Below, piece after piece: positions 37,509 to 46,719 of a DNA stretch of 64,000 nucleotides (positions are counted from its first letter, which is position 1; every line of letters starts with the position of its first letter). The translations under genes were made by a program, and so were the position numbers. A model generated the notes under the pieces. That model worked only from the letters and a program-made list of their open reading frames with translations, ran no database searches and was not told where the DNA came from. The stretch comes from Actinomycetes bacterium (GTDB lineage: Bacteria > Actinomycetota > Actinomycetes > Propionibacteriales > Nocardioidaceae): contig JAEWXC010000036.1 in NCBI GenBank assembly GCA_023396115.1, positions 1 to 64,000 on the forward strand, in the 5' to 3' direction.

Positions 37509-37512
37509 TAAT

Positions 37513-38478
37513 ATGCCAACCATGCAGCGACGTGAGGCGGCCCGGGCGATGGGGGTGCCGCTGCACCTCGAGGACCTGTACTGCGAGGTGGTCGGGGAAC
37601 CGGTCCGGACCGCCCCGGCCCTGGCCACCGCCCTTGACCTGGATCTCGACCACGTCGAGGAGGGGCTCGCCTCACTGGCTGAGCTGGGCGTGCTCGAACT
37701 GCGCGGTGGGGTGGCGCACCCGGTGGACCCGGTGGCGGTGCTGGCCGCCCAGTTCGCCCGGGAGGTCAGCGGCTTCCAGCAGTTCTCCCGCCGCCTGGGT
37801 CACCTCGCCAAGGCGGGGCCGGACTCGGTGGGGATCCCCGACGACGCGAGCAAGCTGGCCGGCGCCCCGCTCACCGGCCGCACCGTGCCGGAGGTGCTGA
37901 TCGAGTGGATCCAGGAGTCCGACGGCGACCTGATGTTCATGCGTCCCGACCAGTACCAGCTGCCCAGCGAGTCGGCCATGGCCCTGGCGGTCACCGAGGC
38001 GGTGCGCCAGGGGCGCCGGGTGCGCGGCCTCTACCCGCTGCACGCGCTCACCGAGGCCGAGCGGCCGCTGGTGGCCCGGGCCGCGATCGGCGAGGAGATC
38101 CGGATGGTGCCGCACCTGCCCACCCGGCTGGCGGTGATCGGCGCCAACCGGGCGATGCTCCCCGATCCGCCCGGCAGCGACCGGGGACGCCGTCTGCAGC
38201 TGTTCGAGGAGGGTGTGGTCGGCATCTGCACGCTCTACTTCGAGGCGGTGTGGGAGCACGCCACCCCGTTCCACGAGGCCGTCGACCGTCGCGGCTCCGA
38301 CGAGCGCGTGGTGCTGCTGCAGCTGATGTCGGCCGGGTTGGCCGACGACCAGCTCGCCCGGTCGCTGGGGGTCTCGCTGCGCACGGTCCGCCGACGGGTG
38401 GCGGCGCTGCTCGCCGAGCTGCACGCCACGTCCCGGTTCCAGGCCGGGGTCGAGGCGGCCCGGCGCGGCTGGCTGTGA
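37513..38478 (+). CDS. TrmB/LuxR-type transcriptional regulator
   Basis: About 321 residues (318 if the second ATG at 37522 is used). An N-terminal winged-helix like TrmB (HLEDLYCEVVGEPVRTAPAL), a central ligand or PLD-like domain (LMFMRPDQYQLPSESAMAL; VRGLYPLHALTEAERPLV), and a C-terminal LuxR/GerE helix-turn-helix (GLADDQLARSLGVSLRTVRRR). This helix-turn-helix combination is common in actinobacteria. It is convergent with arginine deiminase with only 19 bp between, so a role in arcA control is not implied by a shared promoter. Confidence 0.82.
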   Translation: MPTMQRREAARAMGVPLHLEDLYCEVVGEPVRTAPALATALDLDLDHVEEGLASLAELGVLELRGGVAHPVDPVAVLAAQFAREVSGFQQFSRRLGHLAKAGPDSVGIPDDASKLAGAPLTGRTVPEVLIEWIQESDGDLMFMRPDQYQLPSESAMALAVTEAVRQGRRVRGLYPLHALTEAERPLVARAAIGEEIRMVPHLPTRLAVIGANRAMLPDPPGSDRGRRLQLFEEGVVGICTLYFEAVWEHATPFHEAVDRRGSDERVVLLQLMSAGLADDQLARSLGVSLRTVRRRVAALLAELHATSRFQAGVEAARRGWL

Positions 38479-38497
38479 CCGCACCGCCGCCGACGGG

Positions 38498-39733
38498 TCA
38501 GTAGTCGACCGGGTCCCGCAGCAGCGGGTTGGTCATGCAGTGCCCACCGCCGCGGCCCCGGCCCAGCTCGGCCCCGACGATCTCGATCACCTCGATGCCG
38601 GCCTCACGCAACAGCTCGTTGGTGTGGGTGTTGCGGTCGTAGGCGACCACCACCCCGGGCTCCAGGGCGACGACGTTGTTGCCTGAGTCCCACTGCTGAC
38701 GCTCCGAGGCGTAGACGTCGCCACCGGTCTCGATCACCCGCAGCTTGTCCAACCCCAGCGACTCGGCGACCACCTCGGTGAACGGCCGGTTCTCGCGCAC
38801 CACCTCGACCGCCTCCCGGTCGCCGGGGCGCAGCGAGAACGTGTGGATCCCGTCGACGATGTCGGCGTAGGCGGTGACCACGTCCCGGTCGGCGAAGGTG
38901 AAGACCGTGTCCAGGTGCATCGCGGCCCGCAGCCGCGGCATCCCCGCCACCAGCACCCGCTCGGCCGCACCGTCGGCGAAGAGCCGCTGGGCGACCTGGG
39001 TGATCGCCTGGCGGGAGCTGCGTTCGCTCATCCCGACCAGCACCACGCTGTTGCCCACCGGCATCACGTCGCCGCCCTCGAGGGTGGCCTGCCCCCAGTC
39101 ACGTTCCGGGTCGCCCCACCACACCTTCGCGCCGGTGAAGCTCGGGTGGAACCGGTAGATCGCGGCGTAGAGCAGCGTCTCGTGCTTGCGAGCGGGCCAG
39201 TAGAGCGGGTTCAGCGTCACGCCGCCGTAGAGCCAGCAGGTGGTGTCACGGGTGTAGAGGGAGTTCGGCAGCGGCGGCATCAGGTACTCGCGGACCCCGG
39301 TGTGCTCGCGGGCCAGCAGCATGTGGTCGCTGCGGAACTGCTCGGGCAGGTCGTCGGTGGCCAGCCCACCGAGCAGGTAGCGGGCCAGGTCGGCCTCGTC
39401 GAGCGACTCCAGGAAGGCCCGGGTGCCGGACACGTTGCCGGCGCCGACCTCGTTGGCCACGATCTTGCGGTCCAGCAGCCACTGCTTGGCGCCGTCGACG
39501 GCCATCGTCTCGGCCAGCACCTGGTGCAGCTCGAGCACCTCGATGCCGCGCTGCGACATCATCGAGCAGAAGTCGGCGTGGTCGCGCTGCGCCCGCGCCA
39601 CCCACAGCACGTCGTCGAAGAGCAGGTCGTCGCAGTTGGACGGGGTGAGCCGCTGGTGGGCCAGGCCCGGTGAGCAGACCAGCACCCGGCGCAGCCGCCC
39701 CACCTCGGAGTGGACGCCGAACTGTGTGCTCAT
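38498..39733 (-). CDS. arcA: Arginine deiminase
   Basis: A 411-residue guanidino-modifying enzyme. The nucleophile Cys 399 sits in GRGRGGGHCMTNP, with the LYTRDTTCW and EGGDVMPVG motifs and HLDTVFTF. It hydrolyses arginine to citrulline and ammonia. No carbamate kinase (arcC) or ornithine carbamoyltransferase (arcB) lies alongside, so it is a solo gene, perhaps for nitrogen or pH homeostasis rather than the complete ADI pathway. ATG at 39733. Confidence 0.95.
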   Translation of the reverse strand: MSTQFGVHSEVGRLRRVLVCSPGLAHQRLTPSNCDDLLFDDVLWVARAQRDHADFCSMMSQRGIEVLELHQVLAETMAVDGAKQWLLDRKIVANEVGAGNVSGTRAFLESLDEADLARYLLGGLATDDLPEQFRSDHMLLAREHTGVREYLMPPLPNSLYTRDTTCWLYGGVTLNPLYWPARKHETLLYAAIYRFHPSFTGAKVWWGDPERDWGQATLEGGDVMPVGNSVVLVGMSERSSRQAITQVAQRLFADGAAERVLVAGMPRLRAAMHLDTVFTFADRDVVTAYADIVDGIHTFSLRPGDREAVEVVRENRPFTEVVAESLGLDKLRVIETGGDVYASERQQWDSGNNVVALEPGVVVAYDRNTHTNELLREAGIEVIEIVGAELGRGRGGGHCMTNPLLRDPVDY

Positions 39734-39859
39734 CGCGGACCCCCTGGCCTCGGCCGTGCTTGCCGGACCGGTTCCGGCCCGGTCAGCAGATCACCCGGCG
39801 GGTCCGCTGCGCCAGTGTCCGCGCCGGGCGCAGGCCTCCCGGGTGGTCGGGGTTCCGGC

Positions 39860-40777
39860 TCAGAGCGGGGGCAGCACCATCTGGAAGGCGGACGGCTCCA
39901 GGTGCCAGGTGCGGCTGCGCTCGGGCCCGTAGATCTCCCCGTCGGCGGAGCACCAGAAGTCCTCGCCGGTGATCCGCACCTCCCGGCCCCGCACCCGCAG
40001 CACGTCGTCGCGGCCCAGGTGGGCGGCCCGGACCAGGTCGGTCAGGAAGCCCACCTTCGACCAGGCGGTGGTGGCCCGGGAGACCATCACGTCGGCCTTG
40101 CCGTCCACCGGGGTCGCGTCGGGGGTGACCTCGGTGCCGCCGCCGATGTGGGAGGAGTTGCCGACCAAGACCATCAGCACCAGCTGGTCGACGTCGTTGA
40201 CGACCTCGCCGTCGACCTCGACCCGCAGCCGCAGCCCGGCCGGGGAGAACGCGGTGGTGAGGGTGCCGATCGGGTAGCCGAGCCGGCCCAGGTTCAGTGA
40301 CCCGACCCCGATCCCGCCCAACCGCTCCTTCCAGCGGGCACCGGCCCGGCTGGCCCGGGCACCCGCGCCGGCGTGCACGTTGTTGACCACCACGCCGCCG
40401 ACCTCGTCGACCAGCAGGTCCACGCCGCGCGGGGTGCCGGTGACCGCCAGGGTGGCGGCCGCCTCGGGCTCCAGCGGGACCCCCGTGCCGCGGGCGAAGT
40501 CGTTGCCGGTGCCCAGCGGCAGCAGGGCCAGGGTGTGCTGGTCGAGCTCGTGGCGCCGGTGCAGCGCGGTCACCACCGCGTGCAGGCTGCCGTCGCCGCC
40601 GGCGACCACCAGTCGTCGGGACCCGGCCCGGTGCAGCACCCCGTCCAGCTCGTCGGGGGAGGAGGTGGCCGCGACCTCGACCGAGGCGTGCTCGCGCAGC
40701 ACCGCCAGCGCAGCGTCGAGCGTCTCCTCGTCGGCTGTGCCGGCGTCGGCGTTCTTGATCACGAGCACGGGGTCCAC
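39860..40777 (-). CDS. Diacylglycerol/lipid kinase-like (DagK/LCB5 catalytic domain)
   Basis: A 305-residue protein. N-terminal nucleotide-binding fold with VVAGGDGSLHAVVTA and LPLGTGNDFARGTG, then a beta-rich C-terminal domain with VLVGNSSHIGGG and GKADVMV. Family knowledge: this fold phosphorylates diacylglycerol, sphingoid bases or undecaprenol-like lipids. GTG start at 40777. Stands alone between arcA and purA. Confidence 0.9.
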   Translation of the reverse strand: MDPVLVIKNADAGTADEETLDAALAVLREHASVEVAATSSPDELDGVLHRAGSRRLVVAGGDGSLHAVVTALHRRHELDQHTLALLPLGTGNDFARGTGVPLEPEAAATLAVTGTPRGVDLLVDEVGGVVVNNVHAGAGARASRAGARWKERLGGIGVGSLNLGRLGYPIGTLTTAFSPAGLRLRVEVDGEVVNDVDQLVLMVLVGNSSHIGGGTEVTPDATPVDGKADVMVSRATTAWSKVGFLTDLVRAAHLGRDDVLRVRGREVRITGEDFWCSADGEIYGPERSRTWHLEPSAFQMVLPPL

Positions 40778-40955
40778 GCGGCGACCCTAGCCTGCAGCGG
40801 GCAACGGGACCGGCGGACGAGGGATCCGCCGGGGAGGCTCCGTGCCGGGGCCGTTGCCGGCCTCCGTGCCGGCGTCTGTGCCGGGGTCCGGGCGGGCGGC
40901 CCGGGCCGGTTGTCCGGGGCGTTCGTGAAAGCCGGGTCGGGTGGTCACGTTCTGG

Positions 40956-40961
40956 TAACCT
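40956..40961 (+). promoter_or_regulatory. Candidate extended -10 of purA
   Basis: TGGTAACCT resembles an extended -10 element (TGnTAAnnT). It sits 12 bp before the hairpin/T-run at 40973, giving a short leader. A clear -35 is not visible. Confidence 0.3.
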
Positions 40962-40972
40962 CAGGTCGCAAG

Positions 40973-41010
40973 AGCTCCGGTGCGCCTTGTGCCGGGGCTG
41001 TTTCTTTTTT
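40973..41010 (+). terminator. Hairpin plus U-tract in the purA leader (attenuator candidate)
   Basis: AGCTCCGG pairs with CCGGGGCT (seven Watson-Crick pairs and one G-U) around an 11-nt loop and is followed by TGTTTCTTTTTT. Such a strong T-run is rare at this GC content. It lies upstream of the purA ribosome site (ACGAGGAGG) and has the form of an intrinsic terminator. It may end upstream read-through or be a true attenuator. Confidence 0.6.
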
Positions 41011-41028
41011 CCACGAGGAGGGGCTGCG

Positions 41029-42315
<1,287 letters not shown>

Positions 42316-42378
42316 CCCACTCCCTGGGCTGACCGTCCGCGGGCCGGGCCGGGGCTCCCGCTCCGACCGCGCGCCACT

Positions 42379-42434
42379 CGCCGCTTGTAACGCGCAGTTA
42401 GTTGGTCCAACCGTCTGGCATGCCGGCGCGTTGG
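42379..42434. repeat. 56-bp terminal inverted repeat, left copy
   Basis: CGCCGCTTGTAACGCGC ... GTCTGGCATGCCGGCGCGTTGG; the exact reverse complement lies at 45325-45380. It contains the short palindromes TTGGTCCAA and GGCATGCC. It starts about 64 bp after the purA stop. Inward of it are three iteron-like units. Confidence 0.9.
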
Positions 42435-42474
42435 AACCGGTGGCGGCGCGTTGGATCGCTCGTGGCGCGTTGGA
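42426..42474. repeat. Iteron-like array, left (three GCGCGTTGGA units)
   Basis: GCGCGTTGGA occurs at 42426, 42446 and 42465, i.e. 20 and 19 bp apart, with intervening CCGGTGGCG-type spacers. Spacing of about two helical turns would place binding sites on the same face of DNA. It lies inside the inverted repeat boundary and upstream of the AbiEi-like gene. Confidence 0.75.
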
Positions 42475-42587
42475 TGGACCGCACTCGACCGCGCCACGAG
42501 CTCTCCACAAGGCGCCGACGCGAGGCAGCCTCCACAGCTCGAGCCAGGCGGCCCGCTGGCTCACCCCGACCGGGGCAGCGTGGCGCC

Positions 42588-43631
42588 ATGTTGCCCCCAC
42601 GACTCACCGGCGCCTTCGCGGCCAACGACGGCCTGCTGCACGTCGAGGCCCTGGCGCTCCATGGTGTCGACCTCGACGAGGTCCGACGCCTCCGACGTCG
42701 TGGCGAGGTGGTCCGGGTCCGCACCGGCGTCTACGCCACCGCGGAGGTCTGGGCCGCCACGGAGAACGACGTCGCCGCCCGCGAGGTCCTGCACGCCCGT
42801 GCCGCCGGCATGACGATGCGCCCCGGTCGGGTCTTCAGCCACGACTCGGCCGCCCACCTGCTGGGCCTGCCGTTCCTGCGCCCGGCCGAACCGCTCGTGC
42901 ACACCACCGAGCCGCGGTACACGGGTGGCTTCCGGGCCGCCCGCGGGATCAAGCACCACGGCGCCCCCTACCTGCCCGAGCAGGTGCGCCGGACCGGGCA
43001 CGGGCCCGCGCTGGACCTCGCCCGCACCGCCTGCGACCTGACCCGCGAGCACGGCCTGCGGACCGGGATCGGCGCCTGCGACGCAGCCCTGCGCCGTGGG
43101 GTCAGCCGCACCCAACTGGTGGACGCGGTCGCCGCGATGCGCTCGTGGCGGCACGTCACCGTGGTGCGCGAAGCCATCGCCCTGGCCGATCCGGGTGCCG
43201 AGAACCCGGCCGAGTCCCTGGCCCGGTTGGCGGTGCACGAACTCGGGCTGGGCACCCCGACCACGCAGTTCCCCGTCGACCTGGGTGGGTCGATCGCCTG
43301 GTGTGACCTGCTGCTGGGGCCCCAGGTGTTCGAGTTCGACGGTCGGCTGAAGTACCGCCGCGCCGAGGAGGGCGGGGTGGCCACCCGCGACGTCGGTCAG
43401 GTCGTGTGGGACGAGCGCACCCGGGAGCGCCACCTGCTGGGCAAGGGACTGGGGGTCTCGCGGCTCACCTGGGACGACCTGCTGCCGCGGCAGTGGGCGC
43501 AGACCCGGGAACGCCTCGCCCGGGAACTGGCCCAGACGGTGGCGCGGGTGGGTCCGCACACCCCGCCCGAGCTGCTCACCGGAGCCGAGGCGCTCCGCAC
43601 CCAGCGGGACCGTCGACTGCGTGCCGCCTGA
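42588..43631 (+). CDS. AbiEi-like HTH protein with a restriction-endonuclease-like C-terminal domain
   Basis: About 347 residues. N-terminal AbiEi-type winged helix (DEVRRLRRRGEVVRVRTGVY), a central family-specific region (FSHDSAAHLLGLPFL; LDLARTACDLTREHGL), and a C-terminal DUF559/Vsr-like nuclease fold with AWCDLLLGPQVFEFDGRLKY (Asp...Glu-x-Asp-Gly, PD-(D/E)xK-like). Such genes are plentiful in nocardioids, usually without a recognisable AbiEii toxin, and none is beside it here. ATG at 42588: the open frame extends upstream into the inverted repeat, but that part is repeat-encoded. Role unknown; phage defence or a DNA-binding regulator is plausible. Confidence 0.82.
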   Translation: MLPPRLTGAFAANDGLLHVEALALHGVDLDEVRRLRRRGEVVRVRTGVYATAEVWAATENDVAAREVLHARAAGMTMRPGRVFSHDSAAHLLGLPFLRPAEPLVHTTEPRYTGGFRAARGIKHHGAPYLPEQVRRTGHGPALDLARTACDLTREHGLRTGIGACDAALRRGVSRTQLVDAVAAMRSWRHVTVVREAIALADPGAENPAESLARLAVHELGLGTPTTQFPVDLGGSIAWCDLLLGPQVFEFDGRLKYRRAEEGGVATRDVGQVVWDERTRERHLLGKGLGVSRLTWDDLLPRQWAQTRERLARELAQTVARVGPHTPPELLTGAEALRTQRDRRLRAA

Positions 43632-43701
43632 CACGCTGGGGCCGTCCGGTCGGGTCGCGCCGCGTGGCACGACCGCCCGGGGCTGCAGGTTCGGGGACCT
43701 G

Positions 43702-45138
43702 TCACCCCAGGGCGCGGGTCCACTGGCGGCGGACGAGCTTGGCCCGGTCCGGGGTCCCGCTGACCTCGCCGAGGGTCCAGGACCCGCCCTCGCGGGCGGC
43801 CTCCCAGTTGACCGAGGCGCTGCGTCCGTCCGCGTCGGCCACCCGGATCCCGAGGCTGTACTGCTCGGTGCTGCCCTCGGACCGGGTGACCAGCGTGGCG
43901 AAGGCCCGCACGTAGGGCCCCAACCCGGGGGCTGATCCGCGCCCCGGCCCGGGCTGGAGGAGCCCGAGCGTCACCCCCACCGGGCGGGGGTCGGAGCTCG
44001 AGTCCTGGGTGATCCGCAGCTCCGCGTCCGGCCAGGTCTCCAGCACCGTCTCGGCCAGCTGGAGGAGCTGGTCGTCGCCGCCCTCGATGATCTCGACCCC
44101 GAGGTCCGGGGGCGACGACGAGGACGAGTCGGGTGAGGTGGAGGGCGCCGGGGGCGTGATGAGCAGGGTCGCCCCGACCTGGCCGAGCTCCTCCTGGCGC
44201 ACCGCGCGGACAGCCCTGCCGGCTGCTGCGTAGCCGCTCACGTCGACCCGGACCCGGGCGGCTGCTGACTCGACAGCGACTCCCTGAACCCCGGGTTGGG
44301 ACTCGAGGAGCAGCAGCAACGGCCCCAACTGCTGCAGTTGGCTCGGCTCCGCGTTCGCGTTGTTCAACAGGTCGGTGGTCGCCAGTGCGTCCACCCGCAA
44401 CCCGGCCGCCCGCGGGTCAGCCGCCATCTGTTCCCGGACCTTCAGTGCGGCGCTCTGCTGGGTGGAGCCCACCAGGATTCGTCCGTCGAGCAGGGCCACT
44501 CCGGTCACCCCCGCCGTCGGACGCGCCTCCCACTCGGCTGCCAGGGCGATCACGTCGGAGTCGACGCCCTCGGTGGTCCGGAGGACCTGCTGCGGGCTGC
44601 TCGGGCGCTGCGCCACCAGGGACGCGTCCGGGAGTTCGTCCGTCATCGCCCACAGCTCCTCGGCGTGGCTCCAGACCGAGGACGCGAGCGTGGCCTCGAC
44701 CATCGGGCTGCTCGGGGCGGGGGTCACCGACAGCTTGGTGACGCTCGAGGTGCTCGCTCCCCACGCCAGCAGCGTCGCGGTAGCCGCGTCCTGGTCGGTG
44801 GGGGTCTTCTCGGCGTCGATCGTGGCGCTGACGATCCGTGCCTGGCCGTTCGCCTCGCCCAGACGCAGGGACAGATGGACCTCGTCGACGTGGTCGACCG
44901 TGCGCGTCGCCCCGAGGACGGCGGTGATCTGCTCGCTGGTCGCCTCCGGTTCGACGACCACCCGCAGGTCGCAGGAGAAATCGGCACACTCGGAATCCGC
45001 TGACTCCACGCCCGGCAGGCTGCCCACCGTCTCCTGCAACTCCTCCTCGCTGACACCGCACCCCACGAGCAGGGGCACCACGAGGAGGGGCAGGGTCAGG
45101 AACTGGGCGGTCAGGGATCTGGTCAGGCGCATCGGCAT
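43702..45138 (-). CDS. Large exported lipoprotein, unknown
   Basis: About 478 residues (476 from the ATG at 45132). Signal peptide with lipobox LLVGCG, then repeated alpha/beta units (SLPGVESADSECADFSCDLR; LPDASLVAQRPSSP; LATTDLLNNANAEP) and a Ser/Pro-rich linker before the last domain (STSPDSSSSSPPDLGVEII). The N-terminal part recurs to patterns of a heavy-metal-associated-like beta-alpha-beta fold. No family recognised. Convergent with the AbiEi-like gene, both reading inward from the inverted repeats. Confidence 0.7.
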   Translation of the reverse strand: MPMRLTRSLTAQFLTLPLLVVPLLVGCGVSEEELQETVGSLPGVESADSECADFSCDLRVVVEPEATSEQITAVLGATRTVDHVDEVHLSLRLGEANGQARIVSATIDAEKTPTDQDAATATLLAWGASTSSVTKLSVTPAPSSPMVEATLASSVWSHAEELWAMTDELPDASLVAQRPSSPQQVLRTTEGVDSDVIALAAEWEARPTAGVTGVALLDGRILVGSTQQSAALKVREQMAADPRAAGLRVDALATTDLLNNANAEPSQLQQLGPLLLLLESQPGVQGVAVESAAARVRVDVSGYAAAGRAVRAVRQEELGQVGATLLITPPAPSTSPDSSSSSPPDLGVEIIEGGDDQLLQLAETVLETWPDAELRITQDSSSDPRPVGVTLGLLQPGPGRGSAPGLGPYVRAFATLVTRSEGSTEQYSLGIRVADADGRSASVNWEAAREGGSWTLGEVSGTPDRAKLVRRQWTRALG

Positions 45139-45246
45139 CCGTCCGGTCGGGTGAGGAGCACCGTGCCCGCGAGCGCGCCGGGAGAAACGCGGCGCTCGCC
45201 AGGCGGGCCGGTCCGGGGCGGCCGGAGCCCGACGGGCCGTGTCCCA

Positions 45247-45333
45247 TCGAACGCGTCGCCACGGCTCGAACGCGCCACCACCGATCCAACGCGCCGCCAC
45301 GGCTCGAACGCGCCGCCACGGGTACCAACGCGC
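45247..45333. repeat. Iteron-like array, right (five units)
   Basis: On the plus strand the units (TCGAACGCGC or TCCAACGCGC, the reverse complement of the left units) start at 45247, 45266, 45285, 45304 and 45324, so 19, 19, 19 and 20 bp apart. Spacer sequences are CCGCCACGG-like. Two more units than on the left, and alternating TCGAA and TCCAA forms. Confidence 0.78.
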
Positions 45334-45380
45334 CGGCATGCCAGACGGTTGGACCAACTAACTGCGCGTTACAAGCGGCG
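45325..45380. repeat. 56-bp terminal inverted repeat, right copy
   Basis: Exact reverse complement of 42379-42434. It sits in the 309-bp divergent gap between the lipoprotein gene and purD. On the plus strand it contains TTGGAC-N15-TACAAG, a weak promoter-like pair that would face purD. No target-site duplication is obvious outside either copy. Confidence 0.9.
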
Positions 45381-45447
45381 GGGGAGCGGGGCCGCGGGGT
45401 GAGCCGGAGGCCCGAGGCCCCCCGGGGCGGCCCTAGACTCGAGGACC

Positions 45448-46719
45448 GTGAAGACCCTCGTGATCGGAACTGGCGGGCGCGAGCACGCCCTGGCCCTGGC
45501 CCTCTCCCGCGACCCGGGGGTGAGGGAGGTGCACGTGGCGCCGGGCAACCCGGGGATCGGCGCCTTTGCGACGCTGCACCCGGTGGACCTGATGGACGGC
45601 GCCGCGGTGGCCGGGCTGGCTGCGCAGATCGGGGCCGACCTGGTCGTGATCGGGCCCGAGGCCCCGCTGGTGGCCGGTGTCGCCGACGCGGTGCGCGAGC
45701 TGGGCATCGCGGTGTTCGGGCCGGGCAAGGAGGCCGCGCTCCTGGAGGGGTCGAAGGCGTTCTCCAAGGAGGTCATGGCCGCCGCCGGCGTGCCCACCGC
45801 CGGGTCCCGCACCTGCAGCACCACCGCGGAGTACGAGGCGGCGCTGGACGCGTTCGGCGCCCCCTACGTGGTCAAGGACGACGAGCTGGCCGCCGGCAAG
45901 GGCGTGGTGGTCACCACCGACCGGGCCGAGGCGCTGGCGCACGCGGCCAGCTGCGGCCGGGTCGTGATCGAGGAGTTCCTCGACGGCCCCGAGTTCTCCA
46001 TCTTCGTGGTGTGCGACGGCCGCACCGGCCGCCCGCTGCTGCCGGCCCAGGACTTCAAGCGGATCCACGACGGCGGCCGCGGCCCCAACACCGGCGGGAT
46101 GGGCTCCTACGCCCCGCTGACCTGGCTCCCCGAGGGCACCGTCGACCGGGTGATGAGCACCGTCGTCGAGCCCACCCTCGCCGAGATGGGACGCCGCGGC
46201 ACCCCGTTCAGCGGCTGCCTGTACGTCGGCCTGGCGCTGACCGCCGACGGGCCTCGGGTGATCGAGTTCAACGTCCGCTTCGGCGACCCCGACGTGCAGC
46301 CCGTGCTGGCGCTGCTCGACTCCGGTCTGGCCGGGCTGCTGATGGCCGCCGCCCAGGGCCGACTCGACCAGGTCCCGCCGCCCGCGTTCGCCGACGGCGC
46401 CTCGGTGACCGTGGTCCTCGCCTCGGCCGGCTACCCCGAGTCCTCCTCCACCGGGGACGTCATCACAGGCGCCGACGAGGCCGCCGGCCACCCCGACGTC
46501 GACGTGGTGCACGCCGGCACCGGCATGGACGGGCACAGCCGCCTGGTCACCGCCGGGGGACGGGTGCTCGCGGTCCGGGCCCGCGGCACCGACGTCGCCG
46601 ACGCCCGCGCCAAGGCCTACGCCGCCGCCGAGGAGATCGACTTCGACGGCCTGCAGCGCCGCACCGACATCGCCGCCGAACCGCTCGGCGTGGTCGAGGG
46701 TGCCGCCGCGCGTGGCTGA
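45448..46719 (+). CDS. purD: Phosphoribosylamine-glycine ligase
   Basis: A 423-residue ATP-grasp enzyme: LVIGTGGREHALALAL, then VAPGNPGIG, GPEAPLVAG, GKGVVVT in the ATP region and NTGGMGSYAP, EFNVRFGDPD. It condenses phosphoribosylamine and glycine in step 2 of purine synthesis. GTG start at 45448 is the family start. It overlaps the following DUF402 gene by eight bases, and the group continues to purB. Confidence 0.96.
   Translation: MKTLVIGTGGREHALALALSRDPGVREVHVAPGNPGIGAFATLHPVDLMDGAAVAGLAAQIGADLVVIGPEAPLVAGVADAVRELGIAVFGPGKEAALLEGSKAFSKEVMAAAGVPTAGSRTCSTTAEYEAALDAFGAPYVVKDDELAAGKGVVVTTDRAEALAHAASCGRVVIEEFLDGPEFSIFVVCDGRTGRPLLPAQDFKRIHDGGRGPNTGGMGSYAPLTWLPEGTVDRVMSTVVEPTLAEMGRRGTPFSGCLYVGLALTADGPRVIEFNVRFGDPDVQPVLALLDSGLAGLLMAAAQGRLDQVPPPAFADGASVTVVLASAGYPESSSTGDVITGADEAAGHPDVDVVHAGTGMDGHSRLVTAGGRVLAVRARGTDVADARAKAYAAAEEIDFDGLQRRTDIAAEPLGVVEGAAARG

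Larger units (their letters stand above)
36936..37511 (+). pseudogene. Truncated vWA surface-protein gene next to sortase E
   Basis: The 191-codon frame begins with a good signal peptide (SVLLSSLFLLVATATGASA), then PPMPSQCELDLAISLDLSNS, which is the first strand and DxSxS metal site of a von Willebrand A domain. After residue 74 the frame becomes Arg/Ser-rich and non-protein-like (SRRGRSGWPTRRRDSPAHLR), with no Thr of the MIDAS, no further vWA strand and no sorting signal. I read it as a gene broken or deleted after about 220 bp. GTG at 36936 follows CAGGAG. Confidence 0.65.

Noticed and set aside
37161..37511. Coding continuation of the vWA protein in another frame
   Set aside because: Other frames yield no vWA strands, TM helix or sorting motif; hairpin and stops fit non-coding DNA.
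38498..39733. Complete arginine deiminase pathway operon
   Set aside because: Neither ornithine carbamoyltransferase nor carbamate kinase is adjacent; only the deiminase is supported.
42426..45333. Replication origin with iterons
   Set aside because: No replication initiator gene and no DnaA-box cluster; the site is inside a purine gene region.
42402..45357. Shared N-terminal peptide VQPSGMPARW in the AbiEi-like and lipoprotein open frames
   Set aside because: Comes from the inverted repeat itself being open in one frame; real starts at 42588 and about 45138 have normal family N-termini.
42379..45380. Classical insertion sequence or transposon
   Set aside because: No transposase gene and no obvious target-site duplication. 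The inverted repeat is kept as a finding, not called a transposon.
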